DNA of 64,000 nucleotides, taken from assembly GCA_023258975.1 (NCBI GenBank), contig JAHFRD010000009.1, positions 1-64,000 of the forward strand, read 5' to 3'. Below are positions 37,856 to 48,074 of this stretch, one piece after another; positions within the stretch are counted from its first letter, which is position 1, and each line of letters starts with the position of its first letter. The stretch comes from Hydrogenophilales bacterium. Lineage in GTDB: Bacteria > Pseudomonadota > Gammaproteobacteria > Burkholderiales > Thiobacillaceae. The notes beneath the pieces were generated by a model. That model saw only the letters and a program-made list of their open reading frames with translations. It was not told the DNA's origin and made no database searches. A program made the position numbers and the translations under genes.

Positions 37856-38281
37856 TTACTCGCCCAGGTAAGACGCCAAAGCGGCGATCTGTGCATCCGA
37901 CAGCGGCTTGGCCATCCCCGCCATGATGGCGGTCCTGGGCCCCAATTTCCTGCCCGCGCGATAGTCGGTCAGGCGGGATTGGATATCCGCATTGCTCAGA
38001 CCCGCCAGCTTCGGATTGCCGGCCAGTCCTTCGCCGGAACCGCCGTGGCAGCCGATGCATTTGGCGGCATAAAGATCATGCCCGCTCTCGGCGATGGCGC
38101 CCGCTGCCGCCACATCCACATGCCCCGCCGCACCCTGGCCCGGTTCCATCGGCATGGGCGGGGCGGCGGTGGTTGCCGTATCGGCCGGGACGGCGGCAGC
38201 GGGCTCGGCCGGTTTGTCCTTGCCGCACGCGGCCAGGGTCAGAGAAAGAACGAGAGCGAGAAAGAGAGGAGTCGGTTTCAT
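37856..38281 (-). CDS. Lipoprotein cytochrome c
   Basis: 141-residue protein with lipobox LTLAAC, an Ala/Pro/Met-rich linker (about residues 22-60) and a class I heme domain with CIGCH near residue 75 (YAAKCIGCHGGSGEGLAGNPKL) and Met ligand candidates in IMAGMAKPL. It is similar to c5- or c4-like electron carriers tethered to the membrane. Its partner is unknown. Confidence 0.85.
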   Translation of the reverse strand: MKPTPLFLALVLSLTLAACGKDKPAEPAAAVPADTATTAAPPMPMEPGQGAAGHVDVAAAGAIAESGHDLYAAKCIGCHGGSGEGLAGNPKLAGLSNADIQSRLTDYRAGRKLGPRTAIMAGMAKPLSDAQIAALASYLGE

Positions 38282-38479
38282 ATTCTTGATTCCCTATGGT
38301 TAATTGAAAAACACCCCCAATCGGGCAGATCAAGACCCTGCGTACAGCCATTCCTGCGTACAGCGCCTTTATTCAAAATACCAGAATATTCCGACAGGCG
38401 CCGCGAGCGGGCCGGCGGCGGCGCGAACATCCGCAGATTTCGTCCGAAGATCGGATTCATCCACCAAGCCGACCTCCTT

Positions 38480-38555
38480 GTGGGAGCGGGCTTGCCCGCG
38501 ATTTGTGGCATGTACCTCGAGACAGCGTTGTTATCGCCAGCAAGCTGGCTCCTAC
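38480..38555. repeat. GTAGGAGCGGGC-family REP pair
   Basis: One unit (GTGGGAGCGGGCTTGCCCGC) at 38480-38501 faces a second, inverted unit (ending GCTGGCTCCTAC) at 38534-38555. It is just beyond the 3' end of the autotransporter gene. Confidence 0.8.
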
Positions 38556-38562
38556 GGGCGGG

Positions 38563-39798
38563 TCAGAAATTCGCTCGCAGCCCGGCGGTGACGCCCCAGG
38601 AGGCATCGCCGCCTGACGAGGCGACATTGGCGCCGAAGGTGAGCGCGGTGGTGTCGGAAAGCCGGTGGTCCACATCGACCGTGGCGCGCGCCCAGTCCTG
38701 TTTCACGCGCTCGCCGGGTAGAGAGAAGCTCGGCAAACCAATGGCCTGGCCATTCACACCGTGGGTGCTGTCCTCGAAGCGGTGCGCCGCTTCCAGTCCC
38801 AGGCGCAGGTCGGTGGCGCCGCTGAGCGCGGTCTTCGCGGCCACCCCCAGCCGCAGGTCGTTAACGCGCCATTTGCTGGCGGCGAATTGCGCAGGGAAGC
38901 CGCCGCCGGTTTCCGTGTAGGCATCCAGCCGGGTTTCCACCCAGGTGTAGGCGACAAAGGGGCTCAGGCCGAAGCGCCCGAGTTTCGCCAGGTCTTTCCA
39001 GTCGAGGCGCAGGCGCAGGGCGGTGGATTCGGCATCGGGCCGGCCGGTGGAAGTATCCACGTTGGCGCCGTTCATATAATTGCGGCGCATTTCCGTGCCG
39101 AAGCGGCCGTAATAGGCGGCGGCGCTGGCTTCCAGGCCGTTGGCGTAGGCGTTGTCGACCTCGGCGATCAGGTGCTGGCCGTCCAGCTTCGCGCCGCCAC
39201 CCAGGCTCCAGTCCTGGCGCTGCCAGCCCTGCCCCAGGCCGAGGCCGACGCGAATCGTGCCGAGGTCCTTGCACACCCCCACCTCGGCGACTTCCAGGCG
39301 GCTGTCACTGGAATGGTTGCGGACGGCATCCGCCGTGGCCCAGCCGCAAGCGCCGTTCGCCTTGCGCACCAGGCCGCTGTCCAGCAGCGAGCGGTGGTGG
39401 GCGCCGAACAAGGTCAGATTGGGCAGATCCACCCCCGCCCGCGCGCCACGGGCGCCGGCCTCGATCAGAGAGGCGTTGAAGGCGGCGAGGTCGAGCAGAA
39501 TCCCGCTCCCCGCCGGCCCCACCCGCGCCAGCCAGGCTTCGTCGTTGCCGGCGGGATTGGTGCCCTGCCCCACCAGCACGTTGCCGTTGGCATTGGTGCC
39601 TAGCGCCGAGATCAAGGTCCAGCCGGCGGGCAGCGCCACCCCGGCGCCGGCCAGCCAGGCGGCCACGTCCTGCATGCCGCCGGCCTGGGTCCAGCGGAAG
39701 GCGTGCCAGTCGTAGGGGTTTTCGCTACTGCCCACCACCACGAGACCATCGGCGGAGACAGCGTAGGCGATACTGCCTCCCCCCTCACCCCCCCCCAA
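38563..39798 (-). CDS. HAF-repeat autotransporter, C-terminal part with beta-barrel (frameshifted)
   Basis: This frame carries the last HAF repeats (YAVSADGLVVVGSSENPYDWHAFRWTQAGGM) and a complete autotransporter barrel of about 270 residues ending in LRANF. It continues the protein encoded at 39785-40465 in another frame. The break lies at a G9 tract (coding strand) at 39796-39788. With eight G the two parts read through as LGGGEGGGSIAYAVSADG, restoring the repeat register. The GTG at 39798 is therefore probably not a natural start. The intact protein would export its repeat domain to the cell surface. Confidence 0.8.
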   Translation of the reverse strand: MGGGEGGGSIAYAVSADGLVVVGSSENPYDWHAFRWTQAGGMQDVAAWLAGAGVALPAGWTLISALGTNANGNVLVGQGTNPAGNDEAWLARVGPAGSGILLDLAAFNASLIEAGARGARAGVDLPNLTLFGAHHRSLLDSGLVRKANGACGWATADAVRNHSSDSRLEVAEVGVCKDLGTIRVGLGLGQGWQRQDWSLGGGAKLDGQHLIAEVDNAYANGLEASAAAYYGRFGTEMRRNYMNGANVDTSTGRPDAESTALRLRLDWKDLAKLGRFGLSPFVAYTWVETRLDAYTETGGGFPAQFAASKWRVNDLRLGVAAKTALSGATDLRLGLEAAHRFEDSTHGVNGQAIGLPSFSLPGERVKQDWARATVDVDHRLSDTTALTFGANVASSGGDASWGVTAGLRANF

Positions 39799-40465
39799 GG
39801 CTGCCGAGGTCGCTCATGACGCCGCCCGTCCAGCGGAAAGCGTGGCTGCCCGCATCGCCAGTAATCATGCTCTCGCCCACCACCACGCCGCCGTCGGCGG
39901 AGACGCCGTAGGCCATGCTGGGGTATGTAAACAACCTCGGACCATTGAGGTCGGCGAGTAGGACCATACCCGTGGCGGCCGTCCAGCGGAAAGCCAGCGA
40001 GCCTTCGCCGTATGAGTACCACCCCACCACCACGGCGCCGTCGGCGGAAACTCCTAACGCTCCGCTAGCGTAGTTCCAAAGAGTGTCGATGTTGCTCATG
40101 ACCCCGCCCGTCCAGCGGAAGGCATGACCGGTGCTGCGGCCGACCACGCCGCCATCGGCGGAGACACCGTAGGCGGAGACGCCGTAGGGGAAATCCGGTG
40201 AACCGCCACTCGGTACACCGCCTAGAGCACCCATCACCCCACCCGCCCAGCGGAAGGGAAGCCAGCCCGTATCGCCGATGTTTTCGCTTTGTCCCACCAC
40301 CACACTGCCATCGGCGGAGACGGCCAGGGCTCGGCTATTCGTCCCGCCGAGGGTGCCGAGGCCGGTAAAGGTGTCGGCCGCCTCGGCGGCGAAGGTAGCG
40401 CAGGACAGGGCCACGGCCAGGACAAGGGCGCGCGGACGGAACGGCAAGGTGTGGTTGGTTTGCAA
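39785..40465 (-). CDS. HAF-repeat autotransporter, N-terminal part (frameshifted)
   Basis: Begins with a signal peptide (PRALVLAVALSCATFAAEA) and has at least four HAF-type repeats of the form AVSADGSVVVGxSxxxGxxxAFRWTGGVMxxLG. TTG at 40465 with GGGAGAA just upstream gives a normal signal peptide. Alternatively the frame stays open to an ATG at 40705 and would translate a heptanucleotide repeat into RQPPAAS units. Translation stops at TGA 39787-39785, right behind the G9 tract, so this copy is switched off or damaged. Confidence 0.75.
   Translation of the reverse strand: MQTNHTLPFRPRALVLAVALSCATFAAEAADTFTGLGTLGGTNSRALAVSADGSVVVGQSENIGDTGWLPFRWAGGVMGALGGVPSGGSPDFPYGVSAYGVSADGGVVGRSTGHAFRWTGGVMSNIDTLWNYASGALGVSADGAVVVGWYSYGEGSLAFRWTAATGMVLLADLNGPRLFTYPSMAYGVSADGGVVVGESMITGDAGSHAFRWTGGVMSDLGSLGGG
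39788..39796 (-). repeat. Homopolymeric G9 tract at the frameshift
   Basis: Nine C on the plus strand (nine G in the coding strand) sit exactly where the two frames of the autotransporter gene meet. Loss of one base joins them. Tracts like this slip during replication and are classic phase-variation switches. Confidence 0.8.
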
Positions 40466-40579
40466 GGAATTCTCCCGGTTGAAATGCAAAACGCCCCGGC
40501 GCGCAAGGCGGCGGGGCGTGGAATGGCGTGATGGAGGTGTTGGTCGCGGCGGGAACTTTCTCCCGCCGACACGCCTATC

Positions 40580-40683
40580 TGGCGGCTGGCGGCTGGCGGC
40601 TGGCGGCTGGCGGCTGGCGGCTGGCGGCTGGCGGCTGGCGGCTGGCGGCTGGCGGCTGGCGGCTGGCGGCTGGCGGCTGGCGG
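40580..40683. repeat. Perfect heptanucleotide tandem repeat (GGCGGCT), about 15 copies
   Basis: The unit GGCGGCT repeats without error for about 103 bases in the upstream region of the autotransporter gene, between the candidate ATG at 40705 and the TTG at 40465. Seven is not a multiple of three, so copy changes would shift any reading frame running through it. Confidence 0.95.
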
Positions 40684-40761
40684 AGATGAATGTAGTGTTA
40701 TTCATGGAAGGTATTTTCCTGGTTCGAATGTGCCTGATGCATCGTTGTGGCGTCAAGGAAA

Positions 40762-40886
40762 TCGCGGGCAAGCCCGCTCCTACGGGCCGCGATGCGTGGC
40801 GGCGACACTTCGGACAAGCGTTGTTTCGCCAGCGAGCTGGCTCCTACAGGTGGGCGCGCCCCGACGTAGGAGCGGGCTTGCCCGCA
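40762..40886. repeat. Three GTAGGAGCGGGC-family REP units upstream of autotransporter and beside the transposase
   Basis: Units at 40762-40783, 40826-40847 and 40866-40886, in mixed orientation, all end in GGCTCCTAC or CCGCTCCTAC or their complement. They lie directly beyond the stop codon of the RAYT gene at 40897. Confidence 0.85.
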
Positions 40887-40896
40887 ATTGACACGG

Positions 40897-41358
40897 TCAA
40901 GGCAGCCAAACGGCGTCCCACAAGGGGTAATCGCGCAGGCTTTGCACCAGGCCGGCGCGCAGGGGGTTGGCGACGACATAGCGGGCCATGGCCAGCAAGT
41001 CTTCTTCCTCGCGCGCGGCGTGGTCGTGGTAGCCCTTCTGCCAGACGCGGCCTTCGCCTTGCAGGGCACGGTTGATGGCGATGGCGGAGCGGGATTTGAC
41101 GCGGCGCATGAGGGTTTCCAGGCGGCCTTCCCGCAGGGTGACGAGCCAATGGAGGTGGTCCGGCATCAGCACCCAGGCGAGGGATTCCACCCGGCTCGTC
41201 TCCTGTTCCGCGCGCAATTCGGCCACCAGCAGGCGGCCGATGCGCCAGTCGGCGAACAGGGGGCGACGGCCTTCGACGACAATGGTGAGGAGACAGGCCC
41301 GGCCGGGTTCCGAAAACCGGCCTTTGCGCAGGGCGGCGGCATGGGGTGGTTGGGGCAT
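40897..41358 (-). CDS. REP-associated tyrosine transposase (RAYT)
   Basis: 153-residue Y1-type HUH nuclease of the IS200/IS605-like RAYT group. Visible motifs are LTIVVEGRRPLF, the metal-binding HUH-type MPDHLHWLV, and the catalytic Tyr region WQKGYHDHAAREEEDL followed by ARYVVANPLRAGL. These enzymes cut single-stranded REP sequences. REP units flank it on both sides (40762-40886 and 41369-41443). The ATG at 41358 excludes REP-encoded residues that an upstream frame would add. Confidence 0.92.
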   Translation of the reverse strand: MPQPPHAAALRKGRFSEPGRACLLTIVVEGRRPLFADWRIGRLLVAELRAEQETSRVESLAWVLMPDHLHWLVTLREGRLETLMRRVKSRSAIAINRALQGEGRVWQKGYHDHAAREEEDLLAMARYVVANPLRAGLVQSLRDYPLWDAVWLP

Positions 41359-41368
41359 GATGGCAGTC

Positions 41369-41440
41369 GTGGGAGCGGGCTCTCCCGCGATTTTTCCACG
41401 TTGGCGCGGTGGGCGTGGGTTATCGCGGGCGATCCCGCTC

Positions 41441-41443
<3 letters not shown>
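41369..41443. repeat. GTAGGAGCGGGC-family REP pair between RAYT gene and clpB
   Basis: Units at 41369-41390 and 41422-41443 face each other. The TAG inside the second unit's GTAGGAGCGGG end serves as the stop codon of clpB, and the first unit is 11 bases upstream of the transposase start. Confidence 0.85.
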
Positions 41444-44017
<2,574 letters not shown>

Positions 44018-44047
44018 GGCGGGCTCCTGATTGGATGACTGGCTCCT

Positions 44048-44075
44048 AAATGGGTGATCGCCTTCCGGTTTCAAG
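44048..44075 (-). promoter_or_regulatory. Sigma-32 (heat-shock) promoter of clpB
   Basis: On the minus strand CTTGAAA (44075-44069) is followed 14 bases later by CCCATTT (44054-44048). This matches the RpoH consensus CTTGAAA / CCCCATnT, with a start site about 25 bases before the clpB ATG. Confidence 0.75.
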
Positions 44076-44150
44076 TGTAGAGGAGCAATCAGCCAGGCCC
44101 GCCCACGTGCCGATTGCAAAGGTTGATCGAAAAAGAGTCCTTTCGCGGTA

Positions 44151-44229
44151 CGCAAACGAGCCGGCGGGGACGCCGGCGCTACGACACCGCTTGTAGCGCC
44201 GGCGTCCCCGCCGGTATCTTTTCGTTGCG
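44151..44229. repeat. GTAGCGCCGGC-family inverted pair
   Basis: Two copies of the GTAGCGCCGGCGTCCCCGCCGG unit face each other across a 10-base centre, with outer ends CGCAAACGA and TTCGTTGCG also complementary. It lies between clpB and the hypothetical gene at 44322. Confidence 0.85.
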
Positions 44230-44321
44230 GGGTGGCTGGCTATGGCGGGTTCATTCCGAATGGAGGAAAAACATCCGCATGCCACCACGCTTCAATCTGC
44301 CTGCCCCATTGGACGCCGAAG

Positions 44322-44552
44322 TCAGGTTCCCCCGCCACACTCGTAGACCCCCTGGCTGGAACGTTCGAGTTCCTGCGCGTAGGTAAAATGTTGCTCATCG
44401 GCCGCCAGAGCGACTGACGCCCGGCTGGCGTGCCCATCGTGGTGGAGCAGGGCCTTGATGACCGCGTTGGCGTCACTGATGGGGGGGACCATGAGCAATT
44501 GCAGCCGGTCGTACACATCATGGTCGATGTTGATCTGGATTTGGTCTGTCAT
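44322..44552 (-). CDS. Small hypothetical protein, possibly DNA-binding
   Basis: 76-residue protein starting MTDQIQINIDHDVYDRLQLLMVPPISDANAVIKALLHHDG. The first part has a short strand then helix pattern somewhat like ribbon-helix-helix antitoxins, but no toxin gene is adjacent. GGGAG lies five or six bases before the ATG, and the upstream region is AT-rich, both supporting a real gene. Function is unknown. Confidence 0.55.
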   Translation of the reverse strand: MTDQIQINIDHDVYDRLQLLMVPPISDANAVIKALLHHDGHASRASVALAADEQHFTYAQELERSSQGVYECGGGT

Positions 44553-44622
44553 GTTCGACTCCCGCAGGCTGTGAAAAACAACCTAACCCTAGCCCATATA
44601 TCCAACCAATCAAGTCAAGTAT

Positions 44623-45939
44623 TCAAGCCTCCGGCGGTTTGCCCGGCCAGGGGCCGACCAGATGCAAGTCGCGCTGGGGAAAGGGAATGACGATGCCCGC
44701 CGCCTTGAACAGGCGCCAGATACGCACATACGCATCCGAGCGCACCCCCACCAGGCCCAGTTGCGGATCATTGATCCAGATGCGCAATTCCAGCTCGATT
44801 CCGTTGTCGCCGAAGGCCAGCAATCGCGCGGCGGGAGCGGGATCGACCAAGGCTCGGGGAGTATCGCGGCCGGCCGCCTCCAGCAAGGCCATTGCCCGTT
44901 CCGGATCGTCGTTGTAGCTGATGGACACCGGCACCTTGATGCGCACGTTGCGGTCGGAGTGGCTCCAGTTGATGACCTCGTTGGTAATCAGGGATTCGTT
45001 GGGGATGAGCCGCTCCATCCCGTCCCGGTCCCGCACCACGATGTAGCGCGCGCACAGTTCCTGCACCCAGCCGAACTTCTCGCCGATGGTGATGACGTCG
45101 CCAGGTCGGATGGAACGGTCGAACAGGACGATGAAACCGCTGATGAAGTTGCTGGCGATGCGCTGCAAGCCGAAGCCCAGGCCCACGCCCAGCGCGCCGC
45201 CGAACACCGCCAGCGCGGTCAGGTCGATGCCCGCCGCTTCCAGCGCCAGCAGGGAAGCCAGCGTCAGCAGCGCGAATTTGCTCAGTTTGACCAGCGCCAC
45301 CTGCATGCTCGGGTTCACATATTGCGAGCGGCTCAAGCGGCCTTCGATCACGCGGGCCAGCCACAGCGCCAGCACCCAGGTCAGGGCCACGGCCAGTACC
45401 AGCTTGATGCTCTCCAGCAGGGAGACGCGGATGGCGCCGATCTGCAGGGCGATGGCGTCCAGGGCTTCCAGGACGGTGGGCAGCCAGCCCAGCAGGTGCA
45501 GGGCGACGATGATCCACGCCGAGCTGGAAATGAGCCCTTCCCAGGCCTTCACCGCCGGGCCGGGGCGGAAGGTCTTGCGCAGGAAATAAACCGCGAAACG
45601 GATGGTGGCCAGAGAAGTCAGCAGGGGAACGGCCAGATTCAGCAATTTGACCTGATACCCCAGGTCGCCCAGCATGGCGCGCCCCGCCAACACCCCCAGG
45701 AGCATGCTGAGGGGAAAAAGAAGGCGCTGGATGCTGCTCAGGGTCAGGCGTCGGATGGCGTATTCCTCGCTGCCCTCGGAGCGCAGGCCCAGGCTCTGGC
45801 CCACGGTGCGATGCACCAGCCAGGCGCCGGACGCGGCCAGCGCCAGCACGCCGATCTGCCACCAGAAGGAGGGCGACCGCGGCTGCGCCAGCCAACTTTC
45901 CAGCAAGGCGCTGATTTCGACGGGAAGATCGAATGTCAT
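44623..45939 (-). CDS. MscS-family mechanosensitive channel
   Basis: 438-residue membrane protein. Several N-terminal helices lead to the MscS core: the pore helix AVFGGALGVGLGFGLQRIASNFISGFIVLFDRSIRPGDVITIG near residues 255-300, then the beta domain (SLITNEVINWSHSDRNVRIKV) and the cytoplasmic C-terminal domain. It opens under membrane tension to release solutes on osmotic downshift. The longer N-terminus compared with E. coli MscS places it with the MscK/YbdG-like medium-size members. Confidence 0.9.
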   Translation of the reverse strand: MTFDLPVEISALLESWLAQPRSPSFWWQIGVLALAASGAWLVHRTVGQSLGLRSEGSEEYAIRRLTLSSIQRLLFPLSMLLGVLAGRAMLGDLGYQVKLLNLAVPLLTSLATIRFAVYFLRKTFRPGPAVKAWEGLISSSAWIIVALHLLGWLPTVLEALDAIALQIGAIRVSLLESIKLVLAVALTWVLALWLARVIEGRLSRSQYVNPSMQVALVKLSKFALLTLASLLALEAAGIDLTALAVFGGALGVGLGFGLQRIASNFISGFIVLFDRSIRPGDVITIGEKFGWVQELCARYIVVRDRDGMERLIPNESLITNEVINWSHSDRNVRIKVPVSISYNDDPERAMALLEAAGRDTPRALVDPAPAARLLAFGDNGIELELRIWINDPQLGLVGVRSDAYVRIWRLFKAAGIVIPFPQRDLHLVGPWPGKPPEA

Positions 45940-46117
45940 GTCGGAACTGGATGGGTTGTACTCCCCGGAACATACCGGAAACGGGGGGGGTGCCGCAAAG
46001 CCGGATTGGGCGGCCGGATGAATGGCACAACCGAGTTCCCACCCTCGCGGGTAGGCCGGCGCGATGGGATGCGCCGGTTTCTTCCGCGCGATTCGCGGCG
46101 GCGGGCCGCCGCCTTGC

Positions 46118-47311
46118 TTACCCCGGTTTACCGTCCGCGCGCGGGCGCCAGTACAGCGGCGCGTATTTCCACGCCCACAGGCCGAAGGCGAGCAGCCACA
46201 GGCCGCCCGCCACGGTCACCAGTTGTTGCGGCAATACCGGCAGCAGTTCCGGCAGCATGCGCAGCAGCGCCACGCCCTGCACCAGCCAGAACAACCCCCA
46301 GGTCGTGGCATCGGCTTCCAGCTTGCGCCCGGAATGGCCCAGGCTGACGCGCGAGGCCATGCCGATCAGCATGCTGGAGAAGAAACCGATGCCCAGGGCA
46401 TGCAGCGGCGCCTGGCCGGCGTTCCAGGCCAGGCCGGTGTAACGCGCCAGACTGTCTACGGCGTGGAGCAGGAGCGACAGCCCCAGCCATAAAAAGGCGA
46501 TATGCAGCATGGCCAGCAATCGCGCCTGCCGCGCCCCGCGCGCCACGCCCCAGCGGGTGGCGAACCAGAACACCACGACCGCCATCGGCAGATCCACCAG
46601 CCAGAGCAGTTCGCGCCGTTCCATGACCCCCAGCGTCCCATGCAGCAGACAACCCGCCAGCAGGCCCCAGAGCGGGCCATAGGGCCGAACCATCACGTAA
46701 TTGGGCACGATGCGGCCGGTGAACCAGGGAATCATGCGATGGCAGACCGCCAGAAAAATGGGCACCAGGAAACCCCAGAGGCCGATGGCCTCGGCCATGC
46801 GCAAGGCATCGGGGAAGTCTCCGCCGGCCCAGAGCAGGAACAGGGCATCACCCAGCAAGCCCAGCGCCGCCGCGCCGGTGGCGATGGCGGGGTGATATTT
46901 GTCCTGGGGCGGCGCCTTGGAGAGGGTTTGCCACAGCGCCCACACCGCCACGCCCCAGCCGGCCAGATGCAACACCAGCCCAGGCAGCGCCAGGCCGGCA
47001 TAGATCGGCAACATCCCCAGCGCCATGAGCGCGCCGCTCGCCACATAGGCGCGGCGGGGAATGGCCGGCCCGTTCAGCCAGTTGGGCGCCGCCGTGAACA
47101 GAAATCCGAAGATGAAGAAGGGAAAGAAGCCATACAGCATCCACCAGACATGCAGCGCCGGCCCCGGCAGGCCGCCCAATCCCGCGCCGCCGGCACGCCG
47201 GCTTTCCATGTCGAGCAACCACCAGAGCATGGCCAGCACCCCTTGCAGGGCGCCGGGAAGAAACATCACGCGATGCGACGCGGCGGTATAGGTGGACCAG
47301 AGACGGGACAT
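46118..47311 (-). CDS. nnrS: NnrS family membrane protein
   Basis: 397-residue protein with about 12 membrane helices and the NnrS features FGFLFTAAPNWL, HRMIPWFTGRIVPNY and HALGIGFFSSMLIGMASRVSLGHSGR. NnrS proteins bind heme and copper and help cells withstand NO and nitrosative stress; they are normally controlled by NO-responsive FNR-family regulators. A perfect TTGAC-GCGC-GTCAA box lies 57 bases upstream. This ties it to the nir/nor genes despite more than 30 kb of separation. Confidence 0.93.
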   Translation of the reverse strand: MSRLWSTYTAASHRVMFLPGALQGVLAMLWWLLDMESRRAGGAGLGGLPGPALHVWWMLYGFFPFFIFGFLFTAAPNWLNGPAIPRRAYVASGALMALGMLPIYAGLALPGLVLHLAGWGVAVWALWQTLSKAPPQDKYHPAIATGAAALGLLGDALFLLWAGGDFPDALRMAEAIGLWGFLVPIFLAVCHRMIPWFTGRIVPNYVMVRPYGPLWGLLAGCLLHGTLGVMERRELLWLVDLPMAVVVFWFATRWGVARGARQARLLAMLHIAFLWLGLSLLLHAVDSLARYTGLAWNAGQAPLHALGIGFFSSMLIGMASRVSLGHSGRKLEADATTWGLFWLVQGVALLRMLPELLPVLPQQLVTVAGGLWLLAFGLWAWKYAPLYWRPRADGKPG

Positions 47312-47367
47312 GGCGGCGGGGCGGGTGGAGAAGGCGCGCAGTGTCGGCGTGTAGGGCCGTGGCGGCC

Positions 47368-47381
47368 TTGACGCGCGTCAA
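47368..47381 (-). promoter_or_regulatory. FNR/DNR-like box of nnrS
   Basis: The 14-base perfect palindrome TTGAC-GCGC-GTCAA lies 57 bases before the nnrS start. It has the same half-sites as the box at 14634. Confidence 0.7.
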
Positions 47382-47391
47382 GCGAATATCC

Positions 47392-47428
47392 GTGGCGCCG
47401 GCTTCCAGCCGGGTGTTCCGGAGGCGCC
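47392..47428. repeat. GTAGCGCCGGC-family palindrome between nnrS and cheZ
   Basis: GTGGCGCCGGCTTCCAGCC followed by an imperfect complement ending in GGCGCC. It resembles the element upstream of copR but the second arm is degraded. Confidence 0.55.
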
Positions 47429-47452
47429 GACAAAAACGACCGCGCCACGCGA

Positions 47453-47968
47453 TCACCCGAACAAATCATCCACCTCGTTCTGGGAGACCGTGGTTTTCGG
47501 CGTCACCGCCGGGCCGGCCAGCAGGCCGGGATCGGGTTCATCCTCGACCAGAAGATGCACCAGGCTGTCTTCCATTTTCCGCACCAGCACCATGAGCTTG
47601 TTGATGACCTGGCCGACCAGATCCTGAAACGCCTGCGCCTGGATGATCTCGCTGGCTTCGGCGCCACTCAGCGCATGTTCCGCCCGCAAATCTGCGAGAA
47701 AGGCGCGAATCTCGGGAGAACGGGTCTTGCCCTCCAGTTCCGCCGCGCGCGCCTTCTGGGCGCGCAGGCGGTCGGCGATCGCCTCCGCCGCGTTCAGTGT
47801 CCGGCCGGCGGATTGCTCGGTCAGCGCCGAGATGTAGCGCAGCCGGTCGCGCGCGTTGCTCACGACATTGGTTTGCGGCATGTCCTGATCGCCGATGTCG
47901 TGCAGCGTGGCGCGCAGTTCCTCCACCATGCCGATGAGATCGTGGCGCAGGGTGTCGAGGTGGTTCAT
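47453..47968 (-). CDS. cheZ: CheY-P phosphatase CheZ
   Basis: 171-residue helical protein. The catalytic segment is FQDLVGQVINKLM, with Asp116 and Gln120 matching the D-x3-Q pair of E. coli CheZ. The C-terminal peptide QNEVDDLFG matches the CheY-binding tail. It dephosphorylates CheY in chemotaxis. No other che or fli gene is in this window, so it is an orphan here or part of a split system. It is slightly shorter than the usual 210 residues. Confidence 0.88.
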   Translation of the reverse strand: MNHLDTLRHDLIGMVEELRATLHDIGDQDMPQTNVVSNARDRLRYISALTEQSAGRTLNAAEAIADRLRAQKARAAELEGKTRSPEIRAFLADLRAEHALSGAEASEIIQAQAFQDLVGQVINKLMVLVRKMEDSLVHLLVEDEPDPGLLAGPAVTPKTTVSQNEVDDLFG

Positions 47969-48074
47969 CGAGGTTCTCCTCCAGGGATGGAGGCATATCG
48001 GCAGGCCGGGGAAATTCTTTTGCGGCCATTTCCCTGGTAGACGAGCATTGGCGCGCGCAGCGCGCCTGGCCGGG

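Noticed and set aside
40580-40683. CRISPR array
   Set aside because: The repeat is a direct seven-base tandem unit with no spacers and no cas genes nearby.
39798-40771. Two independent genes instead of one broken autotransporter
   Set aside because: The HAF repeat register is restored exactly by one base at the G tract, and the downstream frame lacks a signal peptide.
44322-44552. Toxin-antitoxin module
   Set aside because: Only a weak antitoxin-like N-terminus is seen; no toxin-sized partner frame with a ribosome site lies on either side.
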